Below, in pieces: positions 27,064 through 35,424 of a DNA stretch of 64,000 bases; positions within the stretch are counted from its first letter, which is position 1, and every line of letters begins with the position of its first letter. This DNA is from Deinococcus hopiensis KR-140 (lineage in GTDB: Bacteria > Deinococcota > Deinococci > Deinococcales > Deinococcaceae). A program made the position numbers and the translations under genes. The notes under the pieces were generated by a model. That model saw nothing but the letters and a program-made list of their open reading frames with translations, was not told the origin of the DNA and made no database searches. The stretch covers positions 229,063-293,062 of the forward strand of contig NZ_FWWU01000010.1 in NCBI RefSeq assembly GCF_900176165.1. The letters are read 5' to 3'.

Positions 27064-28992
27064 TTACGGCAGGCTCAGCACCGTAAAGCTGGCTTCCGGT
27101 CGCGCACCCAATCCCACCAGCAGCGCCTGGCTGTCGGGACGGAAGGTCAGGGCGACGTTGGGTGGTTCGGACCGGGCTGGGAGGGGCCAGCGGGTCTGCC
27201 TGCCTGTCCGCACGTCCCCGATGACGAGTTCTTCTCGGCCCTGTTCGGTATACGCCACCCACTGTCCGTCCGGTGAAAGGGCGAGCGAGTGGACTTCTCC
27301 CGCGGTGGCCCAGCTGCGGAGCTTCTTTCCGGTTCGGGGATCATAGACTTCGACGCCGACTGGAGTGAATGGGGAGGACGCTGCGGCTTTCGTCGGCGCC
27401 TGGGTGGCAACAACCAAAGTGTGGCAGTCTGCCGTGGTTGCGGCGAGCGTCCGGTTTTCGGGGAGGGTCAGTCCAAAGTGCACCTGTGCTGTGCCGTTGA
27501 GGTCCCGGAGCGAAGCCCGAACACCCGTTCCGCTGGAGGTATAAACGGCTGCACGCTCGCAGACCGCGTTTCCCGCTGGGGTCAGGTCCGCAGCGTCGCT
27601 GCTCGGCTCGCGGTCGCTCCGACCTGAAAAACGTTCCAGGCCGACCTCGCCTGTGCGGGAGAGCACCTCGCTGAGCGGGACAACCCGTCCGCCGAAAACC
27701 AGTTCCCGGTCCCCGGCGGTGAATCCCGCCACCGTGTGCACGCCCGTGATCGTGGGTCCGGTGGGCTTTCCGCTGCGCACGTCCCAGAACTGGACGTGAT
27801 CGGCGTCTGAGGATCCACCCACCAGCAAGGTCCCCGCCCGGTTAAACCGCAGGCTGTCCACCTGCCCGCCGTGCGCGGGAGCGCTCCAGCGCACCTGCGC
27901 TGTGCGGGCATCGACCAGGTGAAGCTGGCCGTTGTCGCCCGTCACCGCCAGGAGTCTTCCGTCGCCGCTGTATGCCGCCAGGGTGAGCTGCAGCTGCGGC
28001 ATGGGGTAGCGGGCGCGCAGTTTTCCGGAAGGTGTGAGGGCCACAGCGCCCAGACTGCTGGCGCTGATGAGGTTGCTTCCAAGCCAGGCGACGCCCTGCA
28101 CCCCGATAGAGGTGTTGATCTCCTGAGGGGGCGGCAGGCGTTTCCACGCGCCCAGGTCCCACAAGCGCGGACTGCTGATGCCGTTGGCCAGGAGCTGGCG
28201 TCCGTCGGCGCTGAACGCCAGCCTGTCGGTCCAGTCGGGGTAGGTCGGCAGCGAGCGGCCCTCCCCGGTTCTCAGGTCGTACACGGTGACCGACTGGTTG
28301 TACGCTTTGCCAAAGCTCATTCCCCAACCCACCGCGAGTCGGCGCCCGGCTGGATCGAAAGCGAGGGCGCTGGCCGCGGCTGGGGTCAGGGGATTGTCCA
28401 TCAGGGGGGTGTCCTCTCCTGCCAGGCGCGTCAGCGCTGGCAGAGGATTCATGGCCGGCAGGGCATACCGCACGATTCGCGCGTCCACCAGGGCTGCGAG
28501 TTGCCGCCCATCTCGGCTGAGGGCCACGCCTGTAAACGAGGAGGAGGGCGGCAACGTCAGTTTCTGCCACGCGCCTGGTTGGCCCAGCAAGACGGCCGCT
28601 TCGCAGCGAACCGCGAACGTTCCGGCAGCGAAGTCGAGCTCCGGTCCAGGGTGATCGCCTCCGGTCACCGGGCACAGGTCGCGGGCCAGGATGGTGACCC
28701 GCCCGCCGCTGATCCTCGCGAGGGTTCCGCTCCGGTCAAGGGTAAGAAAATTGGGACCGGCCGTCACCAGGCTGGTCAGGCGGCGCCCCGTGGGAGACAG
28801 CAGCGCGGTGCGGGCTCCTCCAGCCTGGAACAGGCCCACACGGTCGGCAGAAGTGATCGCCACGGTCCTCGCGTCAGCGCTCACCGCCACGAGCTGGGCA
28901 GGACCGCCAGGAACGCTGCCCTGCAGCTGCACCCTTGCAGCCTGGGCGTCCGCCGCGACGAGCAGCGCCAGGGAGAGGAGGAGACGCTTCAC
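27064..28992 (-). CDS. Exported WD40 beta-propeller protein
   Basis: About 642 residues from GTG 28992, which overlaps the stop of the upstream gene by four bases. The signal peptide is VKRLLLSLALLVAADAQA. The mature protein is a long series of WD40-like blades with DG(R/K) turns and W-D or YDLRTG ends (TVYDLRTGEGRSL, RLAFSADGRQLLANG, LHLVDARTAQVRWSAPA, QFWDVRSGKPTG, LALSPDGQWVAYTEQG). It probably forms one or two propellers outside the cytoplasm as a binding scaffold; there is no enzyme motif. The paired upstream gene encodes a small exported protein, so the two may work together. A smaller exported WD40 protein lies at 51660. Confidence 0.85.
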   Translation of the reverse strand: MKRLLLSLALLVAADAQAARVQLQGSVPGGPAQLVAVSADARTVAITSADRVGLFQAGGARTALLSPTGRRLTSLVTAGPNFLTLDRSGTLARISGGRVTILARDLCPVTGGDHPGPELDFAAGTFAVRCEAAVLLGQPGAWQKLTLPPSSSFTGVALSRDGRQLAALVDARIVRYALPAMNPLPALTRLAGEDTPLMDNPLTPAAASALAFDPAGRRLAVGWGMSFGKAYNQSVTVYDLRTGEGRSLPTYPDWTDRLAFSADGRQLLANGISSPRLWDLGAWKRLPPPQEINTSIGVQGVAWLGSNLISASSLGAVALTPSGKLRARYPMPQLQLTLAAYSGDGRLLAVTGDNGQLHLVDARTAQVRWSAPAHGGQVDSLRFNRAGTLLVGGSSDADHVQFWDVRSGKPTGPTITGVHTVAGFTAGDRELVFGGRVVPLSEVLSRTGEVGLERFSGRSDREPSSDAADLTPAGNAVCERAAVYTSSGTGVRASLRDLNGTAQVHFGLTLPENRTLAATTADCHTLVVATQAPTKAAASSPFTPVGVEVYDPRTGKKLRSWATAGEVHSLALSPDGQWVAYTEQGREELVIGDVRTGRQTRWPLPARSEPPNVALTFRPDSQALLVGLGARPEASFTVLSLP

Positions 28993-29513
28993 GGCGTCGC
29001 CCGCCACGTCAGCACAGATGCAGTCATCCTCAGGGCGTAAGGGGAAGCGGTGACGCCAAGAGTGGCGCTCCCGTGAGAAGTTCCAGGGCTCCGTACTTGC
29101 CTCACGGCCCAGCGGCTCAACCCCTCCCCCGGGCTGTATTCAGGGGAGGGGTTGCCACGCCAAACGGTGTTCCCATTGGCTGTCCGGGTGGCGTCATACC
29201 GCAGGAACCAGCGGGTGTTGTTCCCTGCGCAGGTGAAGTGCAGCTCCGTACCAGCGGCACTCCGGTGGATGGGCTTGACCCAGGGTCCGCTTCCATCTCT
29301 AAACCGTCCGCGAACACCCACGCCGCTCGACGCCGAGCAGACGTCGCCGCTGCAGGTCCTCTGGGAATCGTCAACGACTTCCCAGGCCATTTGTGCAGCG
29401 CGCCCACCGATCACACGGCTCCAACGGCCGTGCGGCCAGGCGCCCGCCACCTGTGAGGCGCAGGCCGCAGAGGGGTGGGCCAGCACGGCCGGGGTCATCA
29501 GGGTGCGTTTCAT
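28989..29513 (-). CDS. Small exported protein of unknown function
   Basis: 174 residues with a short signal peptide (MKRTLMTPAVLAHPSAACASQVAGAW). The mature part is beta-rich with four Cys (RTCSGDVCSASS, LHFTCAGN) and a repeated SGxGVRG/RFRDGSG pattern that suggests a small disulphide-bonded beta-barrel. No family is recognised. It precedes and is translationally coupled to the exported WD40 gene, which implies a shared job outside the cell membrane. It has the same general design (signal peptide, one small beta domain, Cys pairs) as the protein at 33088 but no clear sequence match. Confidence 0.7.
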   Translation of the reverse strand: MKRTLMTPAVLAHPSAACASQVAGAWPHGRWSRVIGGRAAQMAWEVVDDSQRTCSGDVCSASSGVGVRGRFRDGSGPWVKPIHRSAAGTELHFTCAGNNTRWFLRYDATRTANGNTVWRGNPSPEYSPGEGLSRWAVRQVRSPGTSHGSATLGVTASPYALRMTASVLTWRATP

Positions 29514-29834
29514 GGGTGGTCCTCCGGAGTGGGGGAGAAAGCGGGGGATGCTGGTCTGCCCAGAGTGTGCACGGGGGACATGAATGGTGATGCGGGAATG
29601 ACGCGGGGTGAAGTGGGCCCACGCGGGGTCTTGCGTGTTTTCGGCTGACTGCTCAAAACGTGGGGCGGGGGCCGCGCCACGAAGCTTCTTGAGATTATAG
29701 ATTTAGTGGTCGAATGGGGAAGTAAGTTGGGAGATAAGTTCCCCTCCGCACCGTAGAGCGTGCAATCACAGCGCGAAGCCAAAAGGACCCCTTCCGTTCA
29801 ACTCCCGAAGTACCTCTTCATCAGACCATTAGGT
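29514..29834. other. Upstream region of the exported operon and old IS edge
   Basis: The first ~100 bases should carry the promoter of the minus-strand operon (a GCGTCATTCCCGC motif is at 29590-29604, complement). An AT-richer patch near 29690-29710 probably marks the start of the IS630 remnant. No gene was seen. Confidence 0.4.
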
Positions 29835-30860
29835 ATGGCACGACCTGCTCGACGTATCGACATCTCGGACGAGGATGATGTGGCGCTGCGTGAGTTGGAG
29901 ACCAGCCGGCACACACCCTAAAACCCGCCTGCAGGCAAGTTCCTATACGACTTTACCGCCAGGGTTGGAGCATTCCTCAACTCGCCAAACGCTTTGATCG
30001 CAATCCTCAAGCGATTCTCAAGGATCTGACGCGCTTCATAGAGCGTGGAATACCAGGTTTAGCCGATGATTCCCCAGCCGGACCACCCTCGCTGATCACG
30101 GCAGAAACCGAGCAGTTTCTCCACGAGAAACTGCGAGAAGCGCGCTTCTGGCAAGCCACCATGTTGTGCGAGGAACTCAGCACCTGGTGGGGGGTCGTGA
30201 TCCGCCCCGGGCACTCTCCAATCATCTTCAGCGCTTGAGGTACAGCTGGAAACGCGCGAGGTACCCACCCGCCAAGACCCTCGGTCCAGACGTTATACAG
30301 GAGCATCCAGCCTCGTTGGAGACCTTAAAAAGGGGGCCCTGGACGGCAAGCTCACATTGAAGTACCTCGGACGGGGTTGTCCCTGATGTTCTCCGTGGGT
30401 GCCACCTGGTCCAGGCGGGGATCTGGCCAGCAGTTCAGGATCCCCACACGGTGGGGATCCGCCGGACGTCTCAACCTCATCGGCACCTACAGCCTGCACG
30501 GTGATCAACAGGACCTGGAAGTCCGAGAGTTGCAAGGCACCTGTACTGGTAAACAAGTCATGGCGTACCTCGATACCCTGGCCGCTCAGTGCACCGCGGA
30601 TCAAATCGCAGTCGCCGTGTTGGACAACGCGCCCTTTCACAAGGGCGCGAAGCTCAGGGAAAAGGTCGCACGCTGGGAAGAGCAGGGTTTGTACCTGCAA
30701 TACCTCCAGCCTTATGCGCCGTTTCTCACTCTTATTGAGGGCGTGTGGCGTCAACCCAAGGGAATTTTGATGCCACGCCGCTGCTATGACTCGATCTCTG
30801 AACTTCGAGCAGCGCTTGTCACTGGACTCAAGGTTCTCGGAGCGCTTTATCTAAATGCCA
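29835..30860 (+). pseudogene. IS630-family transposase remnant
   Basis: Reads, across at least four frame changes, as an IS630-type DDE transposase: ARPARRIDISDEDDVALRELE, the HTH part GWSIPQLAKRFDRNPQAILKDL, GIPGLADDSPAGPPSLITAE, LRYSWKRARYPPAKT, the second Asp in VAVLDNAPFHKGAK and the Glu in LIEGVWRQPKG. An in-frame TAA occurs near 29920 and shifts near 29935, 30210, 30330 and 30375. Its 3' flank is interrupted by the IS3 insertion at 30872. Confidence 0.85.
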
Positions 30861-30906
30861 AATGTGATGTATGGAGTGAACCCAATCGAGCGGACCGCAG
30901 GGCAAG

Positions 30907-31749
30907 TCACATCTGGGCGGTAGTGTAGCGGGCGGCGAACTCGGCGGGTGGAACGTACCCCAGGCTGGAGTGCAGTCGGCGACGGTTGTACAGGTCCGCA
31001 ATAAAGAACTCGATGTGTCGTCGAGCGTCGTCCAGATCGACGTATTCTTGCAGATCGACCTCCTCAGTCTTCAGGGTCTTGTAGAAGCTCTCCATTTTGG
31101 CGTTGTCATAGGGATTGCCTGTCCTGGACATACTTGGCGTGATTCCTGCGGACCGCAAGCGGTCCACGTACACCCGACTGGCGTATTGCACGCCCTGGTC
31201 CGAATGGTGCAGCAGACCGGGGGCAGGACAACGCGCTGCAAGCGCGTTGTTGAGCGCTGCCAGCGGTAAATCTGCGTCCAGAAACTTTGACATGGACCAG
31301 CCCACCACCTCACGGGTAAAACCGTCCAGCACGCAGGCCAGGTACACAAAGCCTTGGCGGACTCGCACGTAGGTCAGATCGGCTTGCCAGACCTGATCTG
31401 GCCGTACTGGGACGACTTCGCGTAGCAGATTTGGGAAGCGCTTCTCGTTGTGGTTGGAATCGGTTGTCGCCCGATAGCGGCGCTTCGGGCGGCAGAGCAA
31501 CCGGCGTTCCCGCATGACTCTCAACACGCGCTTGTGGTTCACTGGGCGGCCTCGTCGGGCCAACTCGCGGGTGACACGCCGATATCCGTATCCGTCGAAC
31601 TCCACCACTACGGCCTCAATGTCCTGGGACAACGCCTGATCGGCGTCCATCTCCTCCCGGCCCTGCTGTTCGTAGAACCACGAGCGATTAACCCCGTGCA
31701 GCTCACACAGACGACGCACCGACACCTCTTTTGGGCGCGCTCCGCGCAT
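30907..31749 (-). CDS. IS3 OrfB transposase (DDE integrase domain)
   Basis: 280 residues. After a helix-turn-helix-like start (EVSVRRLCELHGVNRSWFYE) comes the IS3-type region (GYGYRRVTRELARRGRPVNHKRVLRVMRE) and an rve-type core with Asp in WQADLTYVRV, Asp in LHHSDQGVQY and Glu in AKMESFYKTLKTE. All three catalytic residues are present. It lies in the same frame as orfA, separated by an in-frame TGA and two codons. The expected layout is frame -1 with an A AAA AAG slip site, which exists at 31795-31801, but the -1 frame runs to a stop after ~35 codons. One base too many in a run of four A (31729-31732 on the complement) explains this, so no OrfAB fusion can form. Confidence 0.9.
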   Translation of the reverse strand: MRGARPKEVSVRRLCELHGVNRSWFYEQQGREEMDADQALSQDIEAVVVEFDGYGYRRVTRELARRGRPVNHKRVLRVMRERRLLCRPKRRYRATTDSNHNEKRFPNLLREVVPVRPDQVWQADLTYVRVRQGFVYLACVLDGFTREVVGWSMSKFLDADLPLAALNNALAARCPAPGLLHHSDQGVQYASRVYVDRLRSAGITPSMSRTGNPYDNAKMESFYKTLKTEEVDLQEYVDLDDARRHIEFFIADLYNRRRLHSSLGYVPPAEFAARYTTAQM

Positions 31750-31755
31750 CCTCGA

Positions 31756-32055
31756 TCATTTGGTGCCTTGTTTCGAGCGGTACGTCGCCAACGACTTTTT
31801 TAGGATTGTGTTCTCCAACGACAACTGCCCGCAAAACCGTTCCAACTCGGCGATTCGCTGTTCCAACGACTGGTCGGGCTTGGCCTGGTCGGTGAAGGCC
31901 ATTTCCCCACGCACCTCGACCTCCTTCCGCCAGCGGCGGATCAGACTGGGCGAGAGAGCGTGTTCTCGGCAGAGCTGAGCGGTCGTCTTTTGACCCCCGT
32001 CAACTTGATTCACGATGTCGAGCTTGAACTCACGGCTGTGGGTACGTCCGGGCAT
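31756..32055 (-). CDS. IS3 OrfA (DNA-binding helix-turn-helix protein)
   Basis: 99 residues: HTH_Tnp_1 type start (THSREFKLDIVNQVDGGQ), AQLCREHALSPSLIRRWRKEV as recognition helix, then a leucine-zipper-like stretch (RIAELERFCGQLSLENTILKK) for multimerisation. It binds the element's terminal repeats. The -1 slip site A AAA AAG lies near its end (ILKK), as in other IS3 elements. It ends at a TGA immediately before orfB. Confidence 0.9.
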   Translation of the reverse strand: MPGRTHSREFKLDIVNQVDGGQKTTAQLCREHALSPSLIRRWRKEVEVRGEMAFTDQAKPDQSLEQRIAELERFCGQLSLENTILKKSLATYRSKQGTK

Positions 32056-32146
32056 ACGGGCTCCTTCGGTGCCGTCAGCCTACGGGCTGACGGGGACGAA
32101 GTGCTTGGTCTCTTGGTCCGCTCCTAAGGGTTCAGTCCAGTACTTA

Positions 32147-33087
32147 GACCCTATCCGGAAGATTTTTTGAGAGGAGCAATGGGGGCGAGTTTGCGCCAGA
32201 TGATGAGGCAAGCGGTCAATTCGACAAAGCCCAGATAGAGGTCTTGCCGCTTCTCCCAGCGCGTCTGGATGCGACGGAAACGGTTGAACCAACTGTGGCC
32301 CACCTCGACCACCCACCGCCGGGGTGGGTGTCGTTGTGGATCACCAGGAGCAGGAATGGGCGGAGCGGCCGTCGATTTCTTGGGGATATGCGCGAGCAGA
32401 CCTTCATCCAGAGCCAGTTGACGACACGCCTGCGTGTCGTACCCACGGTCCAGGAGGAGATGGCGCTGTTCCTGCTCTCCTGGAGAGCAGGAACAGCAAC
32501 GACGACAGCATCGAGGGCCTCACTCAGCATCTTGCTGTCATGACGCTTGGCACCACAGAGCACGACGGAGAGTGGAATGCCTTTCGCGTCGCTGAGGAGG
32601 GTACGTTTACACCCGGCCTTGCCCCGATCGGTGGGGTTGCTGCCCGTCGCTTCCGGGGCACCAGCGGCCCCCTTTTTCCCACCCTGGCCTTGACCATGCT
32701 CCCGTCGGCGGCTTGCCATTCCCAATCCATGCCCAGTTCCTGGTCGTACTCTTCGAGCACGAGGGCCCATGCCGCACGGAGGCATTCGTGTTCCACCCAG
32801 GCACAGAACCGCTCGTGGACAGTCGATTTCGGACCGTACCGGCGGGGCAACTCGCTCCACTGACTGCCGGTTCGGGCCAACCAAATCAGCCCGTTGAAGA
32901 TTGAGCGGGCGTCCCTCAAGGGACGCCCGCTCTTTTTCCTGGGTGTGTTGATCACCAGCACTGGGCCCAGACGGACCCAAAGCTCGTCCGATACCTCCCA
33001 GAGCGTGTTCTGGTCATTGATCTGATCTTGGTGCGGTTGCGTCGTCGTCACTGCCTCTCAGTAGACCAATATCTTCCGGATAGGCTC
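32147..33087 (-). mobile_element. IS5-family insertion sequence
   Basis: 941 bp. Inverted terminal repeats: GACCCTATCCGGAAGATTTT at 32147 and GAGCCTATCCGGAAGATATT read inward from 33087. It is flanked by TTA on both sides (32144-32146 and 33088-33090). The right TTA is the complement of the stop codon of the neighbouring exported-protein gene. The IS3 duplication lies one base from this element's left TTA. Confidence 0.85.
32151..33051 (-). pseudogene. IS5-family transposase, two frame changes
   Basis: Frame 1 (from 33051): NTLWEVSDELWVRLGPVLVI, the IS5 N-terminal domain through WQAADGSMVKARVG. A -1 change at a GGGAAAAAGG run (32670-32680, complement) continues as GGKKGAAGAPEATGSNPTDRGKAGCKRTLLSDAKGIPLSVVLCGAKRHD. 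That shift fits the programmed slippage used by part of this family. A second break at a 33-bp palindrome (32465-32497) moves the end to a third frame (RHLLLDRGYDTQACRQLALDEG, WVVEVGHSWFNRFRRIQTRW), which stops inside the terminal repeat (32151). The first shift could be functional; the second is probably a lesion. Fragments of close relatives lie at 11880 and 53613. Confidence 0.85.
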
Positions 33088-33561
33088 TTAGCGGCGGAAC
33101 ACCTCCTCAGAGGCGTAGTTCTGACGGCCACTTCCGTCGGTGAATTCTGTCAGGGACTGCACGCTCAACGAACGTGCCGAGAGCCTGAGCACGAGCAGCG
33201 TGGTGGAAAACCCCTTCCTGAAGACGGCGCTCGCGGTGCGGTGGTCGGCGTCCTGAACGTTTGCTCCGTAGGTGATTGCAGGCGCCTGACCCCAGTCGCA
33301 GTCTGTGGGGCTGCACTTGCCGAAGACCTGCACGCGCAGCGCCGTGGTACTGGTGCGGGAGATGACCACCCGGGTGATGCCCTGGGTCGAGGCGTTGGCG
33401 TTGGTCCAGGTGCCCACGAAGTCAGCGGGAGCAGCGTGCCCTGAACCGAGGGCGGTCAGGGCGAGGACGGGGATACACGCGCGCCAGGCCCGCCTTGCCA
33501 CCGCTTGTGGCTTGTGGGAGGTGGGTTCGGTGGACAGCGGCCGGAAGGAAGACAGGTTCAT
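33088..33561 (-). CDS. Small exported protein of unknown function
   Basis: 157 residues from ATG 33561 (MNLSSFRPLSTEPTSHKPQAV). An extended leader holds a basic stretch and hydrophobic core (RRAWRACIPVLALTALGSGHAAPA) with a likely cleavage after GHA or AAPA. The mature part starts DFVGTWTNANASTQGITRVVI and resembles a small lipocalin-like or beta-sandwich domain, with one Cys pair (GKCSPTDCDWG). No specific family is assigned. A conserved promoter-like block ~200 bases upstream is shared with the lipoprotein gene at 33903, suggesting joint control. The IS5 element sits exactly at its stop codon. Confidence 0.7.
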   Translation of the reverse strand: MNLSSFRPLSTEPTSHKPQAVARRAWRACIPVLALTALGSGHAAPADFVGTWTNANASTQGITRVVISRTSTTALRVQVFGKCSPTDCDWGQAPAITYGANVQDADHRTASAVFRKGFSTTLLVLRLSARSLSVQSLTEFTDGSGRQNYASEEVFRR

Positions 33562-33740
33562 GGGAAACCTCGACACAAGGACGGGCTGTGGACGCAAGCA
33601 GGCGTCGCAAAGCGCAGCGAGAACGGGTGGCCTGTACAAGGATGCGGAAGGGTTGAGAGGACCGGAAGTTGTGGCCGGTTGGTGGCTGGTGTGGGTCAGG
33701 TGCGTCCTCCTGGAGTTGACTTGGACCGCTTGGCCTGTAC

Positions 33741-33777
33741 AGACGGTAAAAAAGCCGCAGTGAACGACCGATGAACG
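33741..33777 (-). promoter_or_regulatory. Direct-repeat promoter element, copy 1
   Basis: Read on the minus strand: GTTCATCGGTC-GTTCACTGC-GGCTTTTTTACCGTCTGTACA. TTCA units recur every 11 bp (TGAAC at 33761 and 33772 on the plus strand). The same block occurs at 35333-35390. It probably controls the exported protein gene starting at 33561. Confidence 0.65.
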
Positions 33778-33838
33778 GCGGAAACCGGTAGCCGGGGAGC
33801 TTCTGAGCTCTCAACGCTGCGCCGCCCTGGCCCAACAA

Positions 33839-33871
33839 CTTGCCCTTCTCCCCCTGGGGGAGAAGGGCAAG
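33839..33871 (-). terminator. Long hairpin after the lipoprotein gene
   Basis: A perfect 16-bp stem (CTTGCCCTTCTCCCCC and its complement) around one T, 32 bases after the stop codon of the minus-strand gene. TTGTTGGG follows on that strand, so the T-run is weak. Confidence 0.55.
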
Positions 33872-33902
33872 GAAGAGGCACAGGCTATTCGTCTACACCG
33901 CG

Positions 33903-35170
33903 CTAGAGCTTGCCGGCGCCGGAGGCGAGGGTCTTGCGGAGCTCGAGCAGGTCCTTTTCCACCTTGCCCAGTTCGTACCCGAACAGGCTGGCCTCTGCGC
34001 CCACGCCGACCCGGAAGCCCGCGTCGAGGCCCCACTTGTACGTGTTTTGCGGCAGCGTTACGTCCGCGGCAAACTCCGCGAAGATCTTCGGGTGTACGAA
34101 GGCCGACGCCAGGCCGTAGAAGCGGATGCCTGTCCGCGCCCCGATGTACCCCTCGGCGTTGAGGCTGACGCTGAACTTGGGCTGGGTGAAGGTGAACGAC
34201 TGGCTCTTCTCGTTGATCCAGTCCCAGCCCTCGCCCCGGTTCCACTCCACCCCGTAACGGGCGTGGAACTCGTGCGTGGCGCTGAAGTCCACCTTGGCCG
34301 TGATCTTCCCGTTCGCTCCGGCGGTCATCACGATCTCCGGACGCACCACCACCGGCACCGGTCCAATCCAGTACGTCCGCACGCGCATCTTGAAGCGCGC
34401 CAACTCCACTTCCTTGTTCAACACGCTCTTGGCGCACTCCCCCGTCAGCCGCACGGTCGACTTCTCGTTCATCTCTACGCCAGCATCGAAGTGCTTGAGC
34501 TTGAACCAGCGCAGCTTGGCGCTCGCAAATACCTTGAAGTCCGCGCTGAACGACCCGTTCATCACCACCTTGCTCTTCCCGTCCAGCTCGCACAGCACCT
34601 TGTCCTTGATCTTCAGTTCCAGGCTGCCGATGGTCCCCTGCCCCTGCGCCTTAAGCCCCCCGCCGCTGCCCCCCACACCCTGCGGAATCAGGGCAGGCCG
34701 GCCATTGATCAGGACCTCGACCCCCTCATCCGCAAGACGCTGCTCTTCGATGTCGTCCAGGGTCAGGGGTTCTTCGGCCTGCAGGTCCCCATTTTCCACA
34801 GCGTCCTCCAGGTTCGCCTGCTCGGTGTCCACTTCGGTAAACTCACCCAGCACCCGCACATTCAGCACCCGGCGCAACATGCCCTCGGGAATCACCGGGG
34901 TGTTCTCCGACACCAGGATCTGCCCCGCTGCAAAGGCCATGCCCGGCTGGGTCTTGAAGCGCAGCACCCGCAGGTCCGGTGTGGCCGACACCAGGGCCGC
35001 GCGGACACTCGGCGTGAGCACGCGGGTGTTGGGCGAGAGCGTGGTGTCGGCCGGGGCGATGACCGCGGGCTCCGGCCGGGACGTTTCCGCCGGTGGGGTG
35101 GGGTGCTGCCTCCGCACGAAGAGATCAGGGCACTCAGGAGGAGCAGGCTCAGGGGCTTGATGCTGTGCAT
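33903..35170 (-). CDS. Beta-rich lipoprotein, 5' frameshift
   Basis: The natural start is ATG 35170 with AAGGAGA eight bases upstream, giving the lipoprotein signal MHSIKPLSLLLLSALISSC. After ~25 codons (a CCCCACCCCACC run near 35100) the frame must shift to continue as the ~400-residue body ending at 33903. The body is a long exported domain: a Pro-rich linker, an LTPSVRAALVSATPDLRVLRF segment, acidic stretch (DIEEQRLADEGVEVLINGRP), a Gly-rich hinge, then antiparallel-strand-like sequence with alternating hydrophobics (GSLELKIKDKVLCELDGKSK, EIVMTAGANGKITAKVDFSATHEF). No family is recognised. The single shift may be an assembly error or phase variation at the C run. It is divergent from the SARP-like regulator. 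Confidence 0.7.
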
Positions 35171-35332
35171 GGTCAGGTTCTCCTTGGAAGTAAGGGGGGG
35201 CCGTGGGGAGACAACCCTTTGGAGCAGGACCCAGGGCGTCAGGCGGACAAGGAACTTCAGGGGCGGCATGGATGACTGCTGGGGAGGCTCTCCTTCTGGA
35301 GGGAGTGGCGCCCGCTTGCCCGTCTCCGCTTG

Positions 35333-35390
35333 CTTGAACAGACAGTAGAAAAGCCAGGATGAATGTTCAGTGAACGGCTTGTGAACAGTG
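35333..35390 (-). promoter_or_regulatory. Direct-repeat promoter element, copy 2
   Basis: Read on the minus strand: GTTCACAAGCC-GTTCACTGAAC-ATTCATCCT-GGCTTTTCTACTGTCTGTTCA. Three TGAA units lie exactly 11 bp apart on the plus strand (35360, 35371, 35382), followed at the same distance as in copy 1 by GGCTTTT-TAC-GTCTGT. It lies between the lipoprotein gene and the divergent SARP-like regulator (start 35425). SARP/OmpR-type proteins bind such 11-bp tandem repeats. Confidence 0.7.
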
Positions 35391-35424
35391 AGAAGACCTA
35401 CAAAAAAACCCATACACTGTCGGC

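Larger units (their letters stand above)
30872..32139 (-). mobile_element. IS3-family insertion sequence, complete ends
   Basis: 1268 bp. Terminal inverted repeats match over ~25 bp with few differences: TGGAGTGAACCCAATCGAGC at the right of the transcript and TGGACTGAACCCTTAGGAGC at its left. It is flanked by a 3-bp duplication GTA (30869-30871 and 32140-32142). It contains orfA and orfB. The element sits between an IS630 remnant and an IS5 element. Confidence 0.9.

Noticed and set aside
29835..33087. Composite transposon
   Set aside because: The IS elements here belong to three families and do not flank cargo as a matched pair.
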